Assembly: GCA_964006375.1 (NCBI GenBank)
Contig: OZ023262.1
Coordinates: forward strand, 90,119,654-90,183,653
DNA: 64,000 nt
Origin: Tillus elongatus
Taxonomy: Eukaryota > Arthropoda > Insecta > Coleoptera > Cleridae
Direction of reading: 5' to 3'
The notes under the pieces are model-generated. The model did no database searches. It was not told the DNA's origin and was given only the letters and a program-made list of their open reading frames with translations. Numbering within the stretch: position 1 is the stretch's first letter; every line of letters begins with the position of its first letter. Of the stretch, positions 33,440-43,689 are shown one piece after another. Made by a program: the position numbers and the translations under genes.

Positions 33440-34143
33440 TGTAAAACATAGATCGAACTTTCTAAACAGTTACGTTGTAAGTGATAAGGATGCATTTGCA
33501 ACAATTTACCCCCACATGCAGTACACTTATGGTCATATAAGTATTAAATATATTCAGTACACAGCGCAGATGCTGTAAAAGTCTTCGCTGAGTCTAATTT
33601 ATGTTTTAAAGCCATTAAGCTTGTAATTAAAAGTTGAGTCGCTATTATGGTAATAAAATATAGTCATCTTACAAAGTACCAGTGTCCGTACAAGTTGCCG
33701 CTTTAAGATTGTAAGTGACTTTATGTGTCATCAATTTTGTGTATAAATTACACTCTGGATTATGTTTACGGTTATTATTGACTTTATGACGCCATCAATT
33801 TCCTTTTAGATTACTAGTTTATGCAAGTTTCGAATATCTGTAGATATAACTGGACATCCCGCAACTGCATAAACATAAATATCCAAGGATTTTATAAATA
33901 TATTGCAATTAAATTTAACTGCTTCGCTTAGTGAGCTTGAATTGATGCTTAAATTTAATACATATCGTATGTCATATAAAGAACGAAGGAATATGCAAAC
34001 ACCGGGAAACTAATAGTCGTAAACAATCCTTAACGTTATTGCTGAAATGTTCAATTATTACAAACCATTCTTGAGTATAAAATTGTGATGTAAAATTGCC
34101 ATGTAAATACAAATTTGAAACTGGCTTAAAATTGTTTTTAATT
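33440..34143. other. no gene seen
   Basis: AT-rich sequence with only short frames and no recognised repeat. Confidence 0.5.
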
Positions 34144-34330
34144 TTAGTGAATTTTCGTAAAAAAAATCACTATTAAGGACATCCCGACATTTGGATTTTA
34201 AAATTTTGTTTTCAAATATAACAAGTGGCTCAGATAAGTTAGTTGGCCAGGAAAACCGGAACAGTTTTCAGGAAAATATTTGGGTTTTCTTTTAGAAAAT
34301 GTTTGTATTTCCGGAAATAAAAAAGAAACC
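34144..34330 (-). repeat. family B copy lacking its microsatellite
   Basis: Palindrome TTTTAGTGAATTTTCGTAAA, CATCCCGACATTTGGATTTT, then a jump straight to ACAAGTGGCTCAGATAAGTT and GGCCAGGAAAACCGGAAC. The segment that normally holds GAACCCATATCCGG, the TA tract and the start of the left half is deleted. Confidence 0.7.
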
Positions 34331-35065
34331 TAGGCATTCAAAGAAATAATTTGGGTGCCACTAATGAGCAAAGAAACGCACCTAACCAAAATATTTTGTA
34401 TGGATAACAAAATTTATTTATTGTATATTAAAGACATGTTTTTTTTTTGAAGAAATGTCAAGAAATACCAGAAAAATTATTTGAATTTTTTATATTTTTT
34501 GTACTTAAAAGGTCAAAGTCGCGATTAGAAATGTCAAAATTCAAAACATTTAGGCAAAGAACCTGAAACAATTACGGGTTATGTAGAACAGATGTTCATT
34601 GATTGTTGTTGCCCTTACTTGGTTAAACTGGTCTATACTACATATAGATTTGGCGACTACTTCCCTGGATTCACTGTTGTTTTTACGCTGGCTATGTTCC
34701 TTATTTATAAAAACGAAAACAAACAGTCAGGCCAGAGGAGTAGTCTCCAAGTCTGTATGTAGAATAAATGTCGTAAGAAGTGTGTTTTACAAAGCCTTAG
34801 ATTTCAGCTTCACCCACCATTGTGCTTTATCTTACTAAACTATTAGCAGAAAGTTCTATTCAGATACACCCTTTCTTTGATGCTTTGGCAGTAGTTTCAG
34901 TTATAGAGCTTTTGGTTTAATAGTCGATAAATTTTAGCGCATTTTTGTAGAAAAATTGGTTAATGAAAGGCAGCGAATTTTGAACTTTGGAAGGATTTCT
35001 TCAAATAAGCGTAAGCTAGGTCCCTAGAACACATACATATCCGGGGTTAGTTTAAGTTTTTATCT
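34331..35065 (-). repeat. B-associated segment with foldback insert and a further B right half
   Basis: Shares AACATTTAGGCAAAGAACCT and TTTTACAAAGCCTTAGATTT blocks with 52,690-52,780, and ends in a B right half (about 34,925-35,060: GGATTTCTTCAAATAAGCG, ACATATCCGGGGTTAGTT). The foldback element at 34,638-34,762 sits inside it. Confidence 0.65.
34638..34762. mobile_element. 125-bp foldback element (family D)
   Basis: Left arm CTACATATAGATTTGGCGAC, TACTTCCCTGG pairs with the right arm CCAGAGGAGTAGTCTCCAAG, TCTGTATGTAG (inverted, about 26 of 31 matches). The same arm sequence occurs at 40,320-40,355 as CATACAGACTTGGAGACTAC. It interrupts a segment that is continuous at 52,720-52,745, supporting insertion. 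Confidence 0.65.
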
Positions 35066-35084
35066 GTTGCAAGTTGTCCTTCTA

Positions 35085-35245
35085 AATTCTAGATATTCTA
35101 GGATGTTCTTCAACGTTTCTATAACCGTTTCCGCCGCCTGACAGCATCCTTAGCCTAACCGGTTACAGAAACGTGGAACATTCAAAAGGGCCACTTGCTC
35201 CACTTAGCTTACGCGCTGGCTACGTCCTTCACGTACAGAAACTGA
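35085..35245 (-). repeat. repeat with invertible core (partner at 40,375)
   Basis: Read backwards: GTGAAGGACGTAGCCAGCGC, GCAAGTGGCCCTTTTGAATG, then ACGTTTCTGTAACCGG ... CGGTTATAGAAACGT, an inverted repeat, and AACATCCTAGAATATC. The part between the ACGTTTCT arms is in the opposite orientation in the 40.4-kb copy. Confidence 0.6.
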
Positions 35246-35283
35246 ACCGACCCAAAAAGATTTTTGATGTAACCATAACGGAC

Positions 35284-35305
35284 AGTAGTAGTAGTAGTAG
35301 TAGTA
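35284..35305 (+). repeat. (AGT)n microsatellite
   Basis: Seven AGT units. Confidence 0.9.
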
Positions 35306-35829
35306 ATATGTTAAAATGTTAAATATTCAAAGATTTCAAGATGTTAAGTTCTCGAGCACCAATTACAGAAATATCTGCCCCTGTATCCCATAAAGCTTTA
35401 ACTCCATAACAAAAACTGCAAATCCGTCACTGGGTGCAGTTGTTGGGTAAACTGTTTGGATAGGTGTATTGGCCACGAAAGTCAGCCCAGTTTTTTGCGA
35501 ACATTTTGAATTTATGTTTGGGAAATGTTTGTGGTTTTTCTAACAAAAAGTTAATTTTATAAAATATGGTACCTTCTTTACTATAAAAGTTGTACTATGA
35601 ACTAAATTGTGATGTCTGGCTGCGTCCAGACCTTTTTTTTTTAAATATTGCTGTTATAGACTACCAGTCACGATTTGGGATTTGTAGTTATATATTCTGT
35701 TTTTATGTTGCACCGCAGATTTTATGAGCCATATCACAGTTGCCCATTTGCATAGTTGACAGTGTATACATATACATCCTTATATAAAATGAGGCTCACA
35801 GAAAGTAAAATAAGGTAGGTTAAATAATC

Positions 35830-36895
35830 ATTTCAGCAGATATTTTACTTCGACATCGTCACAACGTGTATTATTTTCACATTGTCACAGCGTGTGGAAG
35901 TATCGCATCGGCGACAAAAATTTTAATAATTTCTTTTCGCTTAAACGTCGTAAAAATTGTCAAAACATATAAAAAAACCTGATTTGGGAACGAAAATTCT
36001 TTTGGTCTGTCGCGGTCTGTCGGACTATCGGTCTGTCGGTCTGTTGGTCTGTATGTCTGTCTGTATGTAGCCACGATAACTTTAGAATGAATTTAGATAT
36101 CGTCTTCAAATTTCGTATACAGTTAGCACCCGATAAACGAACGGTTCGGATTGTTTTTGGGCAAAATCGCTACAGGGGATAGGGGATGAATGGCGGATGA
36201 TTTGATGGAAATTGACATTTTTTTCGTTAAAACTCGAGTGATATAACGTTTTTAGGTATTTTTTTTATGAGAAAATTTTCAATTTCATCAAACATCTGAA
36301 TAGAATATCGGTGACAGAATTTTCGAAAGGTTTTTTTTTTGCTAAAACGGCGTAGAAAGTCTCTAAATATATAGAAAACTGATCTGATATTCTGTGCTGA
36401 AATTAGGGGTTTAATGTGTGGGGGTCGAATATCGGTGAGAAAAATTTCAGAATATTTTACGGCGTCGTATGTTACAAAACATATAGAAAACTTAATTTTA
36501 TCACGAAAATGTTGTGTCTGTCGTTCTGTCGGTCTGTCAGCCTGTACGCCTGTCTGTTAGTAGGCGCAAGAACGTTCGAACCACTTGAGATATCATCTTC
36601 AAATTTGGTATCCAGTTGGCACCCGACAAAGGAATAATTCGAATTATTTTTGGGTAAGATCGCTTAAAGGGGTAAGGAATAAGTGAGCGGTGATTTAGTG
36701 AAAAATTGGAATTTTTTCGTTGAAACTTCAGTAATATAACGTTTCAGAAGTTTATGGGTGCAGGAATACAAATATTTTCTTTGTGGTCAAGTCATGGACC
36801 CTAAATTCATTTCATGATAATCTGTTTCTGTGGAGAGTAGATTATCACAGCGATATGGATGTTATGATTCAATTTGCACCACTATTGTTCTATTG
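35830..36895 (+). repeat. repeat C copy 3, full dimer
   Basis: First unit: CAGCGTGTGGAAGTATCGCA, several CTGT words at 36,005-36,065, AGCCACGATAACTTTAGAAT, TAGCACCCGATAAACGAACG. Second unit from about 36,300: GAATATCGGTGACAG and again near 36,427, TCGGTCTGTCAGCCTGTACG, AGTAGGCGCAAGAACGTTCG, GGCACCCGACAAAGGAATAA. Ends at TTTGCACCACTATTG. The two units share order and many words, so C is an old tandem duplication. No frame spans it. Confidence 0.8.
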
Positions 36896-37021
36896 TAGTA
36901 TTTATTTTTTATTTTATTTAACATGTCCTATACTATGCATAATAGTTCTCGGATTAATAAATAAATACATTATCATTATTATTACGACCCCTCACTGCAC
37001 TTATTACAATTTCTAATATCG

Positions 37022-37639
37022 TGAATTTTGACCAACAAAATCTCAACCACCCGGTGTGGGGTGCCAGTTTCTGTCAACTATCAAACTCTTCGAGAACCCT
37101 AGTTTTAATACCTCGTTACCGGCGTACCAAAATTTAAGACTTTCCCCTTAATAAGAACTATTAGAGGATTTACGATTATTCGAGTCCATTAAGCCTTCCC
37201 ATAATAAAAGTCCAACTGGGATAATTTACAACCACTGTCCATCACACACGATATGGACAGTAGGATTAGCAGACAAACGCTACTTTCTATGGTAGTCAGT
37301 ATTTTATCTTCGTATAAATTCAAGCCATAAAACAAAGATACATACTGATTACTGATTAAAACCTGGCCGCAACATGCGAGCGGACGGTGGACGTAACAGT
37401 TTATGAACGTCGTAAATGCCATAAACACCACTACATTCCTGCTGTATTCTGTACATGCAGGGGACATAAAACACACTGGCCGATCGCGACCATCCATGAA
37501 TAACTGCTGTCCAGACCCGGGTGATGGCCACGGCTTGCTTGATGCCTGTACAAGAAGTGATTTAGTCCAAGTGAATGTAGTAAATCCACAAGCTGTTAAT
37601 GCTTTGTGCATTGTTTACCTAGCTCTATATAAATGGCGC
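37022..37639. other. no gene recognised
   Basis: Slightly less AT-rich, with overlapping open frames on both strands (minus 37,189-37,611, plus 37,403-37,723), none with a domain I recognise. The frames overlap each other, which suggests chance. Confidence 0.4.
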
Positions 37640-37800
37640 GGCAAATTGAATCATAACTTTCACATCACTGTGATAATCTACTCTCATCAGAACGACTTTT
37701 TCATTAAATTAATTTGGGTCTGATGACTTGATTACAAAGAAAATTGTCATTTAACCCTTCCATAAACCCAGACTTGAATTTCATGGGAATATATTAGATC
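37640..37800 (-). repeat. repeat C copy 6 (fragment)
   Basis: CACATCACTGTGATAATCTA, GACTTTTTCATTAAATTAAT and TGATGACTTGATTACAAAGA match the corresponding part of the reverse copy at 53,845-53,935. Confidence 0.55.
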
Positions 37801-38394
37801 TTTATTTATGTTTGTCGTTCTGTACCCATTAACTTCTAAAGCAATATGTTACTAGATCTTTAATGCACAGGTGTCAATTTTTCCCAATCAATATTTATTT
37901 CCTTTTTTCGGAAGCGACTTTACTCACAGACAATCAAAACTATCCGCTTGTGAACAGCTACCTGTGTATCAAAATTGATGCCAATGGCTCAATTGCAAAA
38001 TAATTAATATAAATAATAATAATAATTTATACTAAAAGTCTTTATAAACATAATCAACCTTAAATGCGGACCATCTTGCTGTGCTATAGGGCTCTGGACT
38101 ACGAAATGATAACACATGAATTAGAACCATAAAGCATTTCAGCCATCCTTTACACTATTTATTGTTTTTGACCATTCTGATTAGCCATCTTAAAGGCAAG
38201 CTCCTTCGAGACCTGTTTTGTCAAGCCATATAACTTATTGTTAAGGTCTTTGGCATGAAAAATACTTTGTTTTCCTTGATCTGGAGTAAACACACAAATA
38301 TACACCTAGACCGACCTATCTTCTAGTAAATTTTCTTTAAAAAATCCCTAATGAGGAGATTGCGACGAATTGTGTTATGTGTTTAATCTAACAC

Positions 38395-39070
38395 CAGTGA
38401 AATGCCAGTATCCCCTACTATGGAAAGTTAGCAAGGTTATTTCAGTTTTTAAGTCTGGCTTAAGGAAACTAGTTGAAAATTATAGACCTCTTTTGATACT
38501 GTGCGATTTTTCCAAAATTTTTTAGAGTACTTTGTATTCTAAAGTATTCTCACATGTACTGCATCTGATCATAAATAAACAACATGGATTTCAGCCGCGC
38601 AGGTCTACTGCTACCAACCTTGCTCTCTTTACTCAAGCCAGCGAAACAATCCATGCTGGTGGCCAGCTGGATACCATATATGCAGATTTTCAGAAGGCAT
38701 TTGATAAGGTGGACCACACAGTTCTTTTGGAGAAGCTTTAAATGTGTGGTTTTTCTCTTGACCTAATTGAGTTATTTACATCTCATTTGACTGGAAGTGC
38801 ACAATATGTGGTTTATGGTGGAAGCGAAAGTTTGTTTATGTCACCCTCTGGGGTGCCCCAGGGGGTCAAACTTGGGGCCTTTATTGTTTTTATTGTTTGT
38901 CAATGATATGCAGAAAACTGTAGCTGACTCCCATTGTTTGTTGTGTGCTGACTATTTAAAGATCTTTCGTGTTATTTCAAGCATAAGTGATGAAATTCTA
39001 CAAAACATTGTTAATTTTACCGTCTCCTTATCTCTAACAATAACGGGGATAGCAATACATTCCCATCCAC
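38395..39070 (+). pseudogene. jockey-type LINE reverse transcriptase fragment
   Basis: Broken across frames. Recognisable in order: KSGLRKLVENYRPLLIL (the NYRPISLL block); NKQHGFQPRRSTATNLALFT and TIYADFQKAFDKVDHTVLLE at 38,570-38,741, with the first catalytic Asp; GVPQG near 38,850; FLLFVNDMQKTVADSHCLLC at 38,890-38,950, where the YADD box is decayed to CADY; and LKIFRVI. The spacing fits jockey-clade LINEs. A (TA)n tract follows at 39,083. Confidence 0.75.
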
Positions 39071-39079
39071 TTTGGGACA

Positions 39080-39082
<3 letters not shown>

Positions 39083-39154
<72 letters not shown>
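39083..39154. repeat. (TA)n microsatellite
   Basis: About 72 bases of TA. The flanks do not match B halves. Confidence 0.92.
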
Positions 39155-39155
<1 letters not shown>

Positions 39156-40130
39156 CTTTTTCGGATATCGGTTTTAAGGGCTTTTGCACTTTTTTTAATT
39201 TTAGAATTCGTCGTTGCCTCAATAAAACGGATTTTAATGACAACTTGTTAATAACAAGTGACATTAAATTAGATAGTTATTACAAGAGCAATTCTAGAAA
39301 AGGATATTTTAGAAAATTGCAAGATCGTTTATTTTTGTGAGTAATATTGATTAATGATTTGTTATGAATGTGGAAAAAATAAATAACCTTTCTGAGTAGC
39401 GACTCTGCCATTGGTGTAACGACCTAAAGTTTGTTAGGGACCGAAAGAAGAATCTATGGATAAAAGTTACTAAATATTTTAATTTTAGTGATACACGCCA
39501 TTTTCCGAAGCAGTGTAGTCTAAAAGTCCTATTTATGGTGAAAAGCTATATAAATCTTGATGCTTGGAGGATGCTTATGAGAAGGTGTATTAATGTTCGC
39601 ACTCAGTGGCGTACAACATGGGTGTACATAACTCAGAGATGAAGAGAAATGCCTGCATGTGAGCTCGTTGAGGCCGTAAAGCTGTCAGAACCGAAGGCGG
39701 AAGCACTCTCGGCTGTTAGAGAGACGTTGGAACGGGCCTCTGAATTACCGTGCAACGCATCTTATATAGGCGGTAGACATCGTTCGAGGGCCTCTGGTAA
39801 TGGACCAAAGGTGAGAATGGCTGCCTAAATAAAGAAATACTGATCCTGTCGACAGACAAATTAGTAGTAGGGTTCCATTTAGATATATACGAGGAGCTGT
39901 CAGTAAATATCTGAATGGGCTCCACGCCTAAAGTTATAATTTTATCGGTGGTCAGAAGGTAAGATTGACCGTTAGCACATCTTTCCTCCTGCATTTTTTT
40001 TGGAAACCATCTCTGGTAGTCTGTTGCCATATATTATCTTTATGAGTCTCTACCGGTCCAATTGTTTTAGTTATATGTTATATATCAGTGTAATTTTCAC
40101 ACCCATTTATGCACATATTTCTTTAATTTG
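39155..40130. other. unassigned, possible retroelement scraps
   Basis: A stretch at 39,195-39,340 reads FRIRRCLNKTDFNDNLL on the plus strand, and the minus strand frame 39,716-40,030 reads MATDYQRWFPKKMQEERCAN. I do not recognise either. The piece at 39,590-39,770 is relatively GC-rich. Confidence 0.35.
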
Positions 40131-40134
40131 CATT

Positions 40135-40259
40135 TTTAATGAATTTTCTTAAAAAAGTACACTAATGAGGAGATCGTGACTTTTGCATTTTTCATTTTTC
40201 ATTTTTTTTAAATGACTGCGAACTAGGACCCCTAGAACACATATCACAGGTCAGTTTCG

Positions 40260-40321
<62 letters not shown>
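40135..40321 (-). repeat. family B right half plus (TA)n
   Basis: AATGAATTTTCTTAAAAAAG palindrome, TGAGGAGATCGTGACTTTTG, CTGCGAACTAGGACCCCTAG, then TA 40,262-40,321. The left half is replaced by a D-type arm at 40,322. Confidence 0.8.
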
Positions 40322-40327
<6 letters not shown>

Positions 40328-40500
40328 CAGACTTGGAGACTACTTCTCTGGCTTCACTGTTGATTTTCGTTAGTGAAGGACGTAGCCAGTGCGTAAGCTA
40401 ACTGGAGCAAGTGGCCCTTACCATTTCTGAATGTTCTAGGATGTTCTTCAACGTTTCTGTGACTATAGTTTCGCTGCTTGACAGCATTTTCAGACAGATT
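40322..40500 (+). repeat. D-type arm and repeat with invertible core
   Basis: CATACAGACTTGGAGACTAC and GCTTCACTGTTG are the D foldback arm; then GAAGGACGTAGCCAGTGCGT, GCAAGTGGCCCTTACC, GAATGTTCTAGGATGTTCTT, CAACGTTTCTGTGACTATAG. Compare 35,085-35,245, where the core after GAATGTTC runs the other way. Confidence 0.6.
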
Positions 40501-40879
40501 AAAATTGAATTAGTACGAAATCATGACAACTACAAATAAAGATCTGTTGCTATGTTATGATATGATGCTTTGATCAAAAAATTTATCAAATTGAAAATAA
40601 AAATGAAACACAGATGACAGATGAGGCTTTCAAAATGTCTACGTGATGTATGTCAATATTTAACATAAAAATAGAACTAGCCTATAATAACTATGATAAC
40701 AATTAGAACAAAAAACTAACTAAACAATAACAGTATAAATGCCGTCTCTATACAACGAAAATATCGACATACATCAACTAATTATCTTATTACAACTTTT
40801 TTGAAAGAATAGTTAAATTTATTTTCTTTGACTTATTTAATTAGAAAGAAAAATATCCACGAAAGGGGAATTCATTAAA

Positions 40880-42590
40880 TCAGTTTGGTCGTTTAAAACA
40901 AGGTAGCTATTGTCGTGTGTGTGCTTTTTGACATCCAAAGCTTCAAAAAAGTCGAGTTTACGCTTGTCATTATAAAAATGTTGTGGTTGTATGCGGTTAT
41001 TTATTGTAGGTCTATGTTCGGTACCAATAATATGTTTTGCAAATGTAGATTTATCAGCATGGTTATTTCTAAATGCAGAAATATGTTCTTTGTATCGGGT
41101 GTTAAAATTTCTAGAAGTTTGACCTATGTAGATTGGGTTACAATGTGTACAAGCTAATTTATAAACTCCAGCTTCTGTCAGGAAACAAGATTTTTCTTTA
41201 GCGTTAAATAGTAAATCACGTGTCGTGTTGTAAGATTTAAAAAGCTACTTTTGTATTTGTACAGGTATTTAAAATTTTTGAAATGTTTTCTGAAATGGTT
41301 CCAAAATAAGTTATCGAAACGTATCTGTTGTCTTCTTTGTCTCCAGTATTTGGATAAGTTAAATTAATCGCTAACTGGTAGGTATTCTTTTCTCTCGATC
41401 ATTTTATCTATTATTTTAACAGCGTAGCCGTTATTAAATGCTCTTTGCTTAATTATTGAAATTTCTTTTTCAAAATTATTTTGTGACATAGGTATTGAAA
41501 ATGCACGATGTATCATAGAATGGTAGGCTGAGAGCTTTTGTGAAAAAGGGTGACATGAATCGTATGGTATGGTTGTATCAGTGTAAGTTAGTTTCCTATG
41601 TATTGAAAAGTCAAATGAATTATTTTCTAACTTTCTAATTGTTAAGTCTTAAAAATTTATACAACTGTTACCTTCTTCTTCTAAAGTAAACTTAATATTT
41701 GTGTGAGAGTTATAAATAAAATTTAAAAATTCATTTAATTCTGTATGACTACATTGAAAACATGCTAAAATATCATCTACGTATCTGTACCAAAAGACAA
41801 TATTATGCGAAATTTTTGATGTTAAAATTTGGTTTTCTAAATTTTCCATAAATATGTTGTCTAATAAAGGTGACAATGGACTACCTATAGGTAGACCTTC
41901 ATTTTGCATATCAATTTTATTATTAAATTTAAAATAGTTTTGTTTTATACATTCGTTGAAAAGATTCATTATTGCTTGTCTTTTTATAACATGTACGTTC
42001 TTTTCTATTAAAACGTTTTCTAATAGCAGTAAACATTCTCTAGGGGGTATTTTAGAATACATGCTACAAACATCAGCTGAGACTAATTTACTATTTGTGG
42101 GAATAATTAAGTTATTTAATTTTTGTGTAAGTTCATAAGAATTCTTAACTGAATATTTTGGAAAATAATTGTATTCTCTAATAATTGAAACCAGTTTGCT
42201 CGCTATCTTATGATTAGGTGTATTAACATAGCTAACTACTGGCCTCACCGGTATATTTGGCTTATAAGTTTTCAGGTAGCCATACATTTTGGTGGTTGTG
42301 GGCTTTTATATAAAAGATATCTCTTTTCTTGTTGACTAAACAGAGACACATTTTTAAGTTCATTTTTTAGTTTTGTCTGAAATGCGTTTGTTGGGTCTCT
42401 CCTAATTTCTGTTAAATTTTCTGTAGTAATAAAATCATTAATTTTAATGTTATATGCGTCCCTACTTATAGCTACAGTTGTATTTCCTTTATCGGCTTTA
42501 GTAAAGACTAGATAATGTCTAATATTTTATGCTGAACAGATTTTAAAATTTGAGTTTCGTTAATTTGACGTTTGTCATATTTTAGATAAA
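40880..42590 (-). mobile_element. Penelope-like element (RT plus GIY-YIG endonuclease), degenerate
   Basis: Minus strand, 5' side at 42,590. First TKADKGNTTVAISRDAYNIK, then the 212-codon frame 42,287-41,649: MYGYLKTYKPNIPVRPVVSY, LVSADVCSMYSKIPP with the catalytic Asp, NEGLPIGSPLSPLLDNIF and FWYRYVDDILACF (YVDD), the Penelope-type RT order. Broken frames follow. At 41,185-40,880 the GIY-YIG domain is intact in frame: AGVYKLACTHC, IYIGQTSRNFNTRYKEHISA, and downstream FAKHIIGTEHRP. Penelope-like elements use this nuclease for insertion. The N-terminus and terminal repeats are missing or not recognised, and stops near 41,365 break the RT thumb. Confidence 0.88.
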
Positions 42591-42619
42591 TGTCTTAAAA
42601 ATTTACATATTTTTAATCC

Positions 42620-43181
42620 TTCATATTGCCTTATAGATCTGTAGCAGATACAATCCAGTTACAAAAACTTAAATATAACGTCAAGGAACAAGAGAAAAAG
42701 ATCCATGACCTTGAAGGTCAAGTATCAAATTAGCAAAGAATTTATGAGAAGCAAGTGAAACGCTATAATTTAAGAATTTACGGAATGGGAAACAACGACA
42801 TGACTGAGGACCACGGAAATAATATCGTTAATACATTGAATGATAGACTTCAACTGAGTATAAGTTGAAGAATGTTATAAAGTGGGAAGAAAACCCAATG
42901 ACGGTGCAGAAGACCGGCGGCCAGTAATTTTGAGGTTGGGCACTTACAAATTAAAAAGATTGTTATTAAGGAAGCGGAGATTATTGAATGGAACTCGTAT
43001 TGTAGTGAATGAAGATTTATCACAGCAAACACATCAACTGTTAAAAGATGCCATTAGAAAATTTGGGAAAGAAAAAGTATGGACATATGATGATGTTTTG
43101 TGTGTAAAATTTAAGAATAAAGTTCATAAAATCCGAAATACACAGGACTACAACGCGGTTCTTGCCGATATGACATCTTAA
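42620..43181 (+). pseudogene. LINE ORF1-like protein, coiled coil plus RNA-binding C-terminus
   Basis: From about 42,640 the frames code QLQKLKYNVKEQEKKIHDLE, a coiled coil, then after a stop RYNLRIYGMGNNDMTEDHGN, the start of a transposase_22-like RNA-binding fold. The intact 99-codon frame 42,882-43,181 continues VGRKPNDGAEDRRPVILRLG, GTRIVVNEDLSQQTHQLLKD and KNKVHKIRNTQDYNAVLAD, the classic C-terminal domain. It is followed 500 bases later by an endonuclease, as in LINEs with two ORFs. Confidence 0.75.
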
Positions 43182-43689
43182 ATTATTAGAACGCGCATAT
43201 TATAACTTTTATAAGTACATATGTTTGGAGCTTATCGGAAACCGATAACCATCACATTTAATTAATCTCGAGCATACAGACATTGGGACTTTCTCTTATC
43301 GCATCTTGTAATCCTCACCCAGATAATATTTTGTAATTATTAATATTATTTTATTTATTTCTCTTGTTTGCCTTTGCTTTTATATCGTTTTTTATATTAT
43401 ATTTTTGAGTAGTACGTTAAATTGTATCTTTTAATAATAGTTTTGATTTATATATACGTATAGTTTGGTTATGTTTTGTTTGTATAATAAATATTTTTCT
43501 GTTTGTATACATGTGTATACAAGTGTATATATTTATATATATTGTATGTGTATATAGGATGATGTAAATTCTCAATGGTAGAGAGGCCTAGAAAGTGATA
43601 TCATCAATTAAAATTAATGGAATGTGATTTTTGTTCACTTATATATGTATTTATTTTTATGTTTTAATCGTAGGTGATTCGTTTAGGAT

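Noticed and set aside
36000..36065. CRISPR-like array from repeated CTGT words
   Set aside because: Simple-sequence patch without repeat-spacer pattern in an animal-type sequence.
37681..37720. Second hammerhead core (CTGATGA near 37,708)
   Set aside because: No GAAA at the right distance with a pairing helix II, and the sequence belongs to repeat C.
37189..37723. Opposed 140- and 106-codon frames
   Set aside because: They overlap on opposite strands and neither has a recognisable domain.
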